A DNA stretch of 64,000 bases, from positions 4,940,001 through 5,004,000 of the forward strand of contig NZ_JAPZBC010000001.1 of assembly GCF_027460265.1 (NCBI RefSeq), given 5' to 3'. The stretch is from Streptomyces sp. WMMC940. Its GTDB lineage: Bacteria; Actinomycetota; Actinomycetes; Streptomycetales; Streptomycetaceae. A program made the position numbers and the translations under genes. Positions within the stretch are counted from its first letter, which is position 1; each line of letters begins with the position of its first letter. Positions 8,242-15,893 of the stretch are shown in pieces. Under the pieces are notes generated by a model, which saw only the letters and a list, made by a program, of their open reading frames with translations, was not told the origin of the DNA and searched no databases.

Positions 8242-9684
8242 TCACACGCGGGGCCCGCGACCGTGCTCCGACGGCGTCACGCGGGCGGCTACGAGGCCCA
8301 GGGCGGCCGCGGCGACGGCGCTGCCGATCGCGATCCACCGGAGTACGCCGTCGATCGCCTCGGCAAGACCGACACTGCTGGTGCGGACTTCGATCAGGGT
8401 CGCGCCGGCGGCCACACACATGCCGGCGACCCCGATGACGATGGCGAGTTCCACGCCGGAGGCCTGACCGGCCCGTTCGGAGGGGACGACGGCCTGGGTG
8501 CCGCTGCTTCCCATCGTCCACCCCATGCCGTATCCGAATCCGGTCAGCGCGAGACCGGGAACGTAGGACCGGAAGCCGCCGCCGAGCGACACGAGGAAGA
8601 GGCCGAGCGCCCCGACCAGGGTCATGACGCCCATCGTCCGCGGCACGTCGAAGCGCTCGCCGAGCCGCCCGGAGAGCGGCGCCGCCACGCCCGCGGCGAC
8701 GGATGCGGCCAAGAAGATCATTCCGGCCGCGAGCGGCGTGTGCCCGGCGGCCTGCTGCAGATAGATCGTGACGCCGTACATGGCCAGGACGAAGGAGATG
8801 TTCGCGACGGTCGCCATCAGCGTGATGACCACGAAGGGCTTGTTGCGGAAGAGGTCGAGCGCGACCAGCGGCCAGCGCGCCACCCGCTCCCGCAGTACGA
8901 ACCCGGCCAGGAGCAGCACCCCGGTCGCCGCGACACCCACCGTGACTCCGGCGGGCCAGGCTCGCAGACGGTCCACCGTGAGCGTCACGAGAGCGATGCC
9001 CAGGGTCACCATGACCAGGCCCGGCAGGTCGATCGAGCGGGGCACCGTGGTGTCACGCGACTCGCGTACCCCGGCGACGACCACCGCGATGGCCGCAGCA
9101 CCCACGGGGACGTTGACGAAGAGCACCACTCGCCAGCTCAGCAGCTCCGTCACCCCGCCGCCGAACACGGGACCGAGGGCGAGGGCCAGGGCCCCCACTC
9201 CGTAGGCGTTCCCGATGGCCCGCATCGTCCGGTCGGGTGGATAGGCGTCGGTGATCACGGCGATGGCGAGCGGGAACAGCACCCCCGCTCCGGTGCCTTG
9301 GGCGATCCGCATCACGATCACGGCTTCGGGGGTGGAGGCGAGACCGGCACCGAGTGAGCACAGGGAGAAGACGACGAGGCCGATGATCAGCATCCGCCTG
9401 CGGCCGACGATGTCCCCGAGTCTGCCGCCCGGGATCAGTGCGGCGGCCAGCGCCAGCATGTAGCCGCTGATCACCCATTGGAGGTCCGTGGTGGTCGTGC
9501 CCAGGTCCGAGGCCATCTGGGGCAGGGCCAGGTTCAGCGCCAGGAAGTCGAGCTGCACGACGAAGATGCACAGCGAGGAGGCGATCAGCGTCAGCCTGGG
9601 ACGCGATGGCCGGGAGCCGGATTCGTGCGGGTGCGGGGCGGTCTTGCCGGTACGACGCTTCCCGTGCGGCTGACCGGAGTCCAT
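8242..9684 (-). CDS. DHA2-type MFS drug/metabolite exporter, about 14 TM
   Basis: A 480-residue major facilitator protein. After a basic soluble N-terminus, alternating hydrophobic stretches begin at SLCIFVVQLDFLALNLALP (helix 1). The Asp in the LDFLALNLALPQM motif, the RLGDIVGRRRML loop 2-3 motif A, and GTGAGVLFPLAIAVITDAYP followed by the GNAYGVGALALALGPVFGG motif C of the antiporter class point to proton-driven efflux of the DHA2 group (EmrB/QacA-like). The start at 9684 was chosen because GGGAGAA sits just ahead; a GTG nine codons further up has no site. It stands alone. A 9-bp inverted repeat 60 to 100 bases upstream is a likely operator. Substrate unknown. Confidence 0.85.
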   Translation of the reverse strand: MDSGQPHGKRRTGKTAPHPHESGSRPSRPRLTLIASSLCIFVVQLDFLALNLALPQMASDLGTTTTDLQWVISGYMLALAAALIPGGRLGDIVGRRRMLIIGLVVFSLCSLGAGLASTPEAVIVMRIAQGTGAGVLFPLAIAVITDAYPPDRTMRAIGNAYGVGALALALGPVFGGGVTELLSWRVVLFVNVPVGAAAIAVVVAGVRESRDTTVPRSIDLPGLVMVTLGIALVTLTVDRLRAWPAGVTVGVAATGVLLLAGFVLRERVARWPLVALDLFRNKPFVVITLMATVANISFVLAMYGVTIYLQQAAGHTPLAAGMIFLAASVAAGVAAPLSGRLGERFDVPRTMGVMTLVGALGLFLVSLGGGFRSYVPGLALTGFGYGMGWTMGSSGTQAVVPSERAGQASGVELAIVIGVAGMCVAAGATLIEVRTSSVGLAEAIDGVLRWIAIGSAVAAAALGLVAARVTPSEHGRGPRV

Positions 9685-9750
9685 GGCGTTCTCCCGTGCG
9701 GCTGTGAACACGGGCCAGCCGGGTACGGGCGAAGACGGCTGGTCCGATTG

Positions 9751-9788
9751 ACCCGTGTCGTGGAGTGTTCACTATGCAAGACACGGGT
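9751..9788. promoter_or_regulatory. inverted repeat ACCCGTGTC-N20-GACACGGGT upstream of exporter
   Basis: Perfect 9-base arms at 9751-9759 and 9780-9788, centre-to-centre 29 bases, lie 67 bases upstream of the exporter start. An imperfect -10-like CATAGT (leftward) falls between the arms. The geometry suits a dimeric repressor such as a TetR/MarR protein, but no such regulator gene is present in the window nearby. Confidence 0.45.
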
Positions 9789-9925
9789 GGTGTTCGGCCG
9801 TATTTGCTCCGCATTTCGGAGAATGCCGCGTACTTCGCGCATGTGTTGGTGTGCCGCTCCGGCCGTCCGGGGTCGGACCGGAAGCCGTGCGAGGGGTGGA
9901 AGGCCCCCGGCCGAGGCGGCCGTGA

Positions 9926-10141
9926 GCGTCGCTCGCCGCGGATCACGCCGTCGTTCCCCCGGCCGACGTTCCGCTGCGGTCGGAGGCCCTGCCGTATCGC
10001 TCGCTGCGACCGGGACGCGCCGGGAAGGTGTCGGCCCGGTTCGCGGACGAGCGGACCGGGCGCATCGACGGCGTGACCACGCTCGCGCACGAGTGCCACG
10101 CCCGGGTGGCCGCGGGGATCTCGAAGCCGTACGACGGCTGA
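9926..10141 (+). pseudogene. decayed C-terminal coding remnant, unknown family
   Basis: An open frame of 71 codons between a TGA at 9923 and the TGA at 10139, with no usable start codon. The translation has ordinary protein character (ADVPLRSEALPYRSL, ARFADERTGRIDGVTTLAHECHARV) and G/C-biased third positions, so it looks like the tail of a gene whose front has been lost. Its stop codon is the first part of a strong hairpin. I do not recognise the family. It could also be a chance open frame in GC-rich DNA. Confidence 0.3.
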
Positions 10142-10189
10142 TGCCCGAGGAGCGGGCCCACCCCGGAGGGGAGGGGCTCCTCGGGCATC
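10140..10189. terminator. 13-bp stem hairpin, likely bidirectional terminator
   Basis: GATGCCCGAGGAG at 10140-10152 pairs perfectly with CTCCTCGGGCATC at 10177-10189 around a 24-base loop. It lies about 105 bases past the subtilase stop on the minus strand and overlaps the stop of the decayed frame on the plus strand, so it can serve either direction. Confidence 0.6.
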
Positions 10190-10293
10190 TCACGGCCGCT
10201 GCTCCGGCACGGCCCGAGCCGTCGCCGTAGCGGCGGGGACCGCCCTGGTCGGGATGCCGGACGGGGCCGTTGGTCCCGGCCGGGCCGCCGGGA

Positions 10294-11493
10294 TCAGAAC
10301 AGCGAGTGCAGCAGCTTGTTCGGGGACCCCGAGCGCGGATCCGTGACCTTGCCGCTGGTCGCGTTGTTCACGAGGGCGTCGCGGACCTGTGCCGGGGACG
10401 CCGTGGGGTTGTTCGCCAAGTGGAGCGCGGCGACACCCGCGGTGTGCGGGGTGGCCATCGACGTACCGGAGATGGTGTTCGTCGCGCTGTCGCTGTCCTT
10501 CCACGCGGAGGTGATGTCCACGCCGGGGGCGAACAGGTCGAGGCACGACCCGTAGTTGGAGAACGAAGCCCGCCGGTCCGTCCTGTCCGTCGCGCCGACC
10601 GTGATGGCCTCGGGGACGCGGGCGGGCGAGTAGTTGCACGCGTTCACGGGGATGCCGATGAGGATGCCGTTGCCCGCCGCGATCGAGTAGCTGACACCCG
10701 AGGCGATGGACCGCTTCACCGCGTTGTCCAGGGCGGCGCTGGCGCTGCCACCGAGGCTCATGTTGGCCACGGCCGGCTTGGACGCGTTCGCCGTCACCCA
10801 GTCGACGCCCGCGATGACGCCCGCGGTCGTACCGGAGCCGTCGCAGCCCAGGACGCGCACCGCGATCAGGCTGACGCCCTTGGCGACCCCGTACGTCCTG
10901 CCGCCCACGGTGCCGGCGACATGCGTGCCGTGGCCCTGGCAGTCCTGGCCGTTCCGGCCGTCGCCGACGGTGTCCGTGCCGACGCTCGCCCGGCCGCCGA
11001 ACTCGCCGTGCGAGGTGCGGATGCCGGTGTCGATGATGTACGCGCTCACGTTCGCCGCCGTCGCGTTGTACGTGTACGTCGACGACAGCGGCAGACCGCG
11101 CTGGTCCACGCGGTCCAGGCCCCAGGTCGCGTTCGGCTGGGTCTCGTTGAGGCGGATGACGCTGTTCTGCTCCACGTACGCGACCCGCGGGTCGCCGGCG
11201 ACCCTTTCGGCCTCGGCCTTGGACATGGAGGCGGAGAAGCCGTTCAGCGCCGACCGGAAGACGTGCTTGGGGGTCACATCCTCGTCGGCGGCGAATTCGG
11301 AGACGCGTGTGCTGCCGTCCTTCAGGACGACGATCCAGCTGTTCTGTACGGCGGTTGCAGTGGGGGCGAGACGGAGATCGCCGAGCGGCGCACTGTGCGC
11401 TGTGGGGGTGACGGCGAACTGGAGACCGGCCGCGACGACGGCTGCGGAGAGCAGCGCGCCCATGCGTATGGAGCGGCGGGCAGTGAATCTCAT
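10294..11493 (-). CDS. secreted S8 subtilase (proteinase K/aqualysin-like) with I9 prodomain
   Basis: A 399-residue extracellular serine protease. ATG at 11493 gives a normal signal peptide (basic MRFTARRSIRMG, hydrophobic core, AHSA cleavage near residue 34). An inhibitor-I9 prodomain follows (SWIVVLKDG to VAYVEQNSVIRL, about 50-115). The catalytic triad is visible as D155 (IIDTGIRTSH), H188 (GHGTHVAGT) and S345 (GTSMATPH), with oxyanion N275 (AAGNG). The mature part ends near residue 399 with no C-terminal P-domain or binding module. It would be exported by Sec, cleave its propeptide and degrade proteins outside the cell. The long upstream extension of the frame is rejected. Confidence 0.93.
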   Translation of the reverse strand: MRFTARRSIRMGALLSAAVVAAGLQFAVTPTAHSAPLGDLRLAPTATAVQNSWIVVLKDGSTRVSEFAADEDVTPKHVFRSALNGFSASMSKAEAERVAGDPRVAYVEQNSVIRLNETQPNATWGLDRVDQRGLPLSSTYTYNATAANVSAYIIDTGIRTSHGEFGGRASVGTDTVGDGRNGQDCQGHGTHVAGTVGGRTYGVAKGVSLIAVRVLGCDGSGTTAGVIAGVDWVTANASKPAVANMSLGGSASAALDNAVKRSIASGVSYSIAAGNGILIGIPVNACNYSPARVPEAITVGATDRTDRRASFSNYGSCLDLFAPGVDITSAWKDSDSATNTISGTSMATPHTAGVAALHLANNPTASPAQVRDALVNNATSGKVTDPRSGSPNKLLHSLF

Positions 11494-11940
11494 CTCGTGC
11501 ACCTGACCTCTCTCTTTGATCGGAACACGACAAGCATCCGCGCGGCGGTGCGGATGCCGGCACAGCGTCTCGTGAGGTGGTGCGGCACACAAGGGGTTGT
11601 TACCGATGGGTTGGAGCAAAAGCCCTGGTGGCATGGGCAATTTGGCGGACATCGGCGACATCTGCACGGCGCACACGGGCATGTGCGGCCCCATCACGTA
11701 CCGGGATGAAACAGTCGGAAGTGGCATGCCGTGAAGTGCCGGTCGAAGACGGCGAATCCACTCCGCTCAGGACGTCCCCGGGCCCCGGCTGGAGACCGCC
11801 CGGCTCGTTGCGCCCACCTGGTGCGTGGCGTTCAGCGCCCCGGCACGCACGCGCGCCGGGGCCGTTCGCACACCCGCCCCCGGGTTCCGCGTACCGCGGC
11901 TGGTGTACGGCGGGGGCGGCCGGTACTACCGGAGGAGGTC
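11494..11940. other. divergent upstream region of subtilase and hydrolase-ABC operon
   Basis: About 450 bases with no convincing gene. It must hold the leftward subtilase promoter and the rightward promoter for the hydrolase-ABC genes. An AT-richer patch near 11590-11660 (GTTACCGATGGG, GCAAAAGCC, CAATTTGG) is the likeliest promoter area, but I cannot pick clear -35/-10 pairs. Confidence 0.4.
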
Positions 11941-12003
11941 ATGGAGTTCCGACCGGCGGCAGCGGCAGCCGGGCCGGCCGTCCGCTTATGGTTTCGGGCA
12001 TGA
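11941..12003 (+). CDS. possible 20-codon leader peptide with a TTA codon, coupled to the next gene
   Basis: ATG at 11941 is preceded by GGAGGAGG, the strongest ribosome site in this area. The frame encodes 20 residues (MEFRPAAAAAG...RLWFRA) and stops with TGA at 12001-12003, overlapping the ATG of the hydrolase-ABC fusion at 12000 (ATGA). Codon 16 is TTA, one of only two in-frame TTA codons I found by eye in the window. TTA needs the bldA tRNA in Streptomyces. The arrangement would make translation of the downstream gene depend on reading through a bldA codon. Against it: the peptide is short, and TATGGT inside it could be a -10 giving a leaderless transcript that skips it. Confidence 0.35.
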   Translation: MEFRPAAAAAGPAVRLWFRA

Positions 12004-14828
12004 GGATCCGACTCCCCGGACGAGCCGTGCTGACCCGGCGCCGAGGCCGATGGCTCGCGGCCGTCGCCGCCTTCGCCGTGCTCGCGGGTGCGGGCACCTG
12101 GACAGCCGCGGCCTCGGACGACGAGCCCGCCGTGCACCGCGAGGACCGGGTGCTGACCGTGCCGGGCGCGAGGATCGACACCTCGTACTTCACCTCCGGG
12201 GGCGGCCGCAGGCCCGCGGTGCTGATCGGACACGGCTTCGGCAGCAGCAAGGACTCCGTACGGCAGCAGGCGGAGGCGCTGGCGAGGGACGGCTACGCCG
12301 TCATGACCTGGTCCGCGCGCGGCTTCGGCAAGTCCACCGGCGTTATCGGGCTCAACGACCCCGAGCACGAGGTCAAGGACGTCTCACGACTGATCGACTG
12401 GCTCGCCGGGCGACCGGAGGTGGAGCTGGACGCCGAGGGCGACCCCCGCGTCGGGGTCACCGGGGTGTCCTACGGAGGCGCCGTCGCCCTGCTCGCGGCG
12501 GGCCACGACCGCAGGGTCGACGCCATCGCTCCGCAGATCACGTACTGGAACCTCGCCGACGCGCTCTTTCCGGACGGCGTCTTCAAGAAGCTCTGGGCGG
12601 GCATGTTCTTCACGGCCGGTTCGGCCGGCGGGTCGGGGCTCGTTCCCGACGCCGGCGAACAGCCCGCGGATCCCGCCGGGGCCGGAGCGGGCAACGGCAG
12701 GGCCCAGGACGGCGAAGCCGGCACGGGTGCGGGCACCGGAGCGCCGACGCGGCCCGGCGCCACGGGCCGTGACGACGGCCGCGCCTCAGCCGGGCGGTCC
12801 GCCGCGGCCTGCGGACGTTTCGCGCCCGCCCTGTGCGCCATGTACGAGCGAGTCGCGACCAGCGGCAGGCCCGACGCCGAGGCCCGGACTCTGCTGGAGG
12901 CCCGCAGTCCGTCCGCGGTGGCCGACCGGATCAAGGTCCCCGCGCTCATCGTCCAGGGACAGTCCGACTCGCTCTTCCCGCTCTCCCACGCCGACGCCAT
13001 GGCCGAGGCGATCGCCGGCAACGGCGCGCCCGTCGCCGTCGACTGGATCGCCGGCGGACACGACGGCGGCGACCTGGAGACGGCACGGGTCCACGGACGG
13101 ATCTCCGCCTGGTTCGACCGCTACCTGAACGGCGACAAGGCCGTCCACACCGGCCCCGTGTTCCGCGTCAGCCGAACCGGCGGCGTCGACTCCACCGACG
13201 GACGGGCGACCCTGCGCGGAGCCGCGGCCGATGCGTACCCGGGCCTGGGAGCGGGACGCCGCGAGTTCGGACTGGTCGGCGGGACGCAGACCTTCCGGAA
13301 CCCCGCGGGGGCCAACCCGCCGGGGATCTCCACGGTGCCCGGACTGGGCGGTGGGCTCTCGCGGTTCTCCTCGCTCGGCGTCGGCCTCTCGCTCGACTTC
13401 CCCGGACAGCACGCCCGCTTCGACTCGGCGCCGCTCGACCGCCGTACCCGGATCACCGGCTCGCCCACCGTCCGGGTGAAGGTCGGCTCGGACAGCGGGG
13501 AAGCGGTCCTCTTCGGCAAGGTCTACGACGTCGGCCCGGACGGCCGGCAGCAGGTGCTCCCCGCTCAGCTCGTCGCCCCGGTCCGGATCGAGGACGCCGA
13601 GGCCGGCCGGACCGTCGAACTGACGCTCCCCGCGGTGGACCACGAGGTCGAGGCCGGCCACCGCCTCCGGCTCGTGCTCGCGGCCACCGACCTCGCCCAC
13701 GCCTCACCCGCCGCCCCGGCGGCGTACTCCGTCACCCCCGCCGGGCCCCTGAGCGTGCCCACCGCACCCGGAGTCACCACTCAGGCGGCCGGTACGCCCT
13801 GGTGGGTGTGGGGCCTCCCCGCGGCGGGCGCGTCGATCGCGGCGGTTCTGCTGCTCACCGCGCACCGCCGGACCACGGCGCCCGCCCCCGACCCCGGACT
13901 CGCCGACGTACCGCTGCAGATCACCGCACTCACCAAGCGGTACGCCGGGTCGTCCGACCGGTACGCGGTGCGGGACCTCTCCTTCCGCGTCGAGAAGGGC
14001 CAGGTGCTCGGGCTCCTCGGCCCGAACGGCGCCGGAAAGACCACCACGCTCCGCATGCTGATGGGACTCATCACCCCCGACGACGGCGAGATCAGGGTCT
14101 TCGGACACGCCGTCAGGCCCGGGGCTCCCGTCCTCTCCCGGGTCGGCGCCTTCGTCGAGGGCGCGGGCTTCCTGCCGCATCTGTCCGGCCGGGAGAACCT
14201 GGAGCTGTACTGGCGGGCCACCGGCCGCCCCGCCGAGGACTCCCACGTGGAGGAGGCCCTGGAGATCGCGGGCCTCGGCGACGCCCTCGCCCGCGCGGTC
14301 CGCACCTACTCGCAGGGCATGCGGCAGCGCCTCGCCATCGCGCAGGCCATGCTCGGACTGCCGGATCTGCTCATCCTGGACGAACCCACCAACGGACTGG
14401 ACCCGCCGCAGATCCGCGAGATGCGGGACGTGATGATCCGGTACGCGGCCGGAGGCCGGACCGTCATCGTCTCCAGCCACCTCCTCTCGGAGGTCGAGCA
14501 GTCCTGCACGCATCTCGTCGTCATGGACCGCGGCCGCCTGGTGCAGGCGGGCCCCGTCGCCGACATCACCGGCGCCGGCGACACCCTGCTGGTGACGACG
14601 GCCGAGGAACCGTCGGCACCGCTCGTGGAGAAGATCGCCGCACTGCCGGGGGTCGGATCCGCCGTCCGCGCCGACGGAGGCGGCGGCGTGCTGGTCCGCC
14701 TCGACGGTGCGAGCGCCGCAGCCCTGGTCGCCGAACTCGTCCGGCTGGACGTGCCGGTGACCGGAGTCGGGCCGCACCGTCGACTGGAGGACGCGTTCCT
14801 CACCCTGATCGGAGGAGCATCCGCATGA
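12000..14828 (+). CDS. membrane fusion protein: CocE/S15-like alpha/beta hydrolase + ABC transporter ATPase
   Basis: A 942-residue two-part protein. Residues 1-18 are basic, 19-37 a membrane segment or uncleaved signal. An alpha/beta-hydrolase follows (GHGFGSSKDS, nucleophile S157 in GVSYGG, later GQSDSLFP and GGHDGG carrying acid and His) with a C-terminal beta-sandwich like X-Pro dipeptidyl-peptidases. A second membrane helix lies near 600-622 (WWVWGLPAAG...). The rest is an ABC ATPase: Walker A GPNGAGKTT near 673, signature SQGMRQRLAIAQ, Walker B LLILDEPTNGLDP, H-loop SSH. Topology predicts hydrolase outside and ATPase inside. The permease partner overlaps by four bases. The ATG at 12000 has no strong ribosome site of its own; an in-frame ATG at 11988 is possible. 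Substrate unknown. Confidence 0.88.
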   Translation: MRIRLPGRAVLTRRRGRWLAAVAAFAVLAGAGTWTAAASDDEPAVHREDRVLTVPGARIDTSYFTSGGGRRPAVLIGHGFGSSKDSVRQQAEALARDGYAVMTWSARGFGKSTGVIGLNDPEHEVKDVSRLIDWLAGRPEVELDAEGDPRVGVTGVSYGGAVALLAAGHDRRVDAIAPQITYWNLADALFPDGVFKKLWAGMFFTAGSAGGSGLVPDAGEQPADPAGAGAGNGRAQDGEAGTGAGTGAPTRPGATGRDDGRASAGRSAAACGRFAPALCAMYERVATSGRPDAEARTLLEARSPSAVADRIKVPALIVQGQSDSLFPLSHADAMAEAIAGNGAPVAVDWIAGGHDGGDLETARVHGRISAWFDRYLNGDKAVHTGPVFRVSRTGGVDSTDGRATLRGAAADAYPGLGAGRREFGLVGGTQTFRNPAGANPPGISTVPGLGGGLSRFSSLGVGLSLDFPGQHARFDSAPLDRRTRITGSPTVRVKVGSDSGEAVLFGKVYDVGPDGRQQVLPAQLVAPVRIEDAEAGRTVELTLPAVDHEVEAGHRLRLVLAATDLAHASPAAPAAYSVTPAGPLSVPTAPGVTTQAAGTPWWVWGLPAAGASIAAVLLLTAHRRTTAPAPDPGLADVPLQITALTKRYAGSSDRYAVRDLSFRVEKGQVLGLLGPNGAGKTTTLRMLMGLITPDDGEIRVFGHAVRPGAPVLSRVGAFVEGAGFLPHLSGRENLELYWRATGRPAEDSHVEEALEIAGLGDALARAVRTYSQGMRQRLAIAQAMLGLPDLLILDEPTNGLDPPQIREMRDVMIRYAAGGRTVIVSSHLLSEVEQSCTHLVVMDRGRLVQAGPVADITGAGDTLLVTTAEEPSAPLVEKIAALPGVGSAVRADGGGGVLVRLDGASAAALVAELVRLDVPVTGVGPHRRLEDAFLTLIGGASA

Positions 14829-15718
14829 GCACCACCCCCGTGCGGCCCGGCACCCGCGCGGCGAGCGTGCCGACCGCGCCCGGCTACCGGGCACGGCGCA
14901 CCCTGCCGCTGCGCGTCGAAGCGGTGCGTCAGCTGAAGCGGCGGCGGACGCTCGTGATGGGCGCGATCCTGGCGGCGCTGCCGTTCGTGCTGATCGTGGC
15001 CTTCGCGATCGGCGGCTCACCCGACGAGCGCGGCGACGGCGGCGGCCGGATCAACCTGATGGACACGGCGACCGCTTCGGGCGCCAACTTCGCGGCCACC
15101 TGCCTGTTCGTGTCGGCAGGGTTCCTGCTGGTGGTGCCGGTCGCGCTGTTCTGCGGCGACACCGTGGCGTCCGAGGCGAGCTGGTCGTCCCTGCGGTATC
15201 TGCTGGCGGCTCCCGTCCCCCGGTCCCGGCTGCTGTGGTCGAAACTGGCGGTCGCGCTGGGGTTCAGTGCGGCGGCCATGCTTCTGCTGCCGTTGGTCGG
15301 TCTGGCGGTGGGGACCGTGGCGTACGGCTGGGGGCCCCTGCGGCTGCCGACCGGCGGATCGCTGGCGACGGCCGACACGCTGCCCAGGCTCGCGCTGGTC
15401 GTCGCGTACATCTTCGTCTCCCAACTGGTCACCGCCGGACTCGCGTTCTGGCTGTCCACCAAGACCGACGCACCGCTGGGAGCGGTCGGTGGCGCGGTCG
15501 GGCTGACGATCATCGGGAACGTCCTGGACGCCGTGACGGCGCTCGGTTCGTGGCGCGACTTCCTGCCGGCGCACTGGCAGTTCGCCTGGGCGGACGCCCT
15601 CCAGCCCCAGCTCGAATGGGGCGGGATGCTGAAGGGCACGGCGGTCTCCGTGACCTTCGCCGTGGTGCTGATCGCCCTCGCCTTCCGCGGGTTCGCCCGC
15701 AAGGACATCGTGTCCTGA
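14825..15718 (+). CDS. ABC-2 type permease partner of the hydrolase-ABC fusion
   Basis: A 297-residue integral membrane protein, start overlapping the fusion stop (ATGA). After about 45 hydrophilic residues it shows six hydrophobic stretches (TLVMGAILAALPFVLIVAFA, ATCLFVSAGFLLVVPVALF, VALGFSAAAMLLLPLVG, LALVVAYIFVSQLV, LGAVGGAVGLTIIGNVL, VSVTFAVVLIALAF) and the ASEASWSSLRYLLAAPVPRSRLLWSK loop typical of ABC-2 permeases. It pairs with the ATPase half of the upstream protein to make an exporter; whether the attached hydrolase processes the cargo outside is a guess. Confidence 0.88.
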   Translation: MSTTPVRPGTRAASVPTAPGYRARRTLPLRVEAVRQLKRRRTLVMGAILAALPFVLIVAFAIGGSPDERGDGGGRINLMDTATASGANFAATCLFVSAGFLLVVPVALFCGDTVASEASWSSLRYLLAAPVPRSRLLWSKLAVALGFSAAAMLLLPLVGLAVGTVAYGWGPLRLPTGGSLATADTLPRLALVVAYIFVSQLVTAGLAFWLSTKTDAPLGAVGGAVGLTIIGNVLDAVTALGSWRDFLPAHWQFAWADALQPQLEWGGMLKGTAVSVTFAVVLIALAFRGFARKDIVS

Positions 15719-15893
15719 GCGGCCCGGCCGCCCGTTCCGTGCGGGGCGGGACGCCCTGTGCGTCCACCGCGGCAACCGTCCGACCACGGGCGGCCGTTGC
15801 CGCATCGAGACCCATCCGCAACGCGTTCGTCTGATCCGTCGGACCGCCCCGGACGTCACATTCACAAGTGCCGACGATTTCAGGGGGCGGAGC

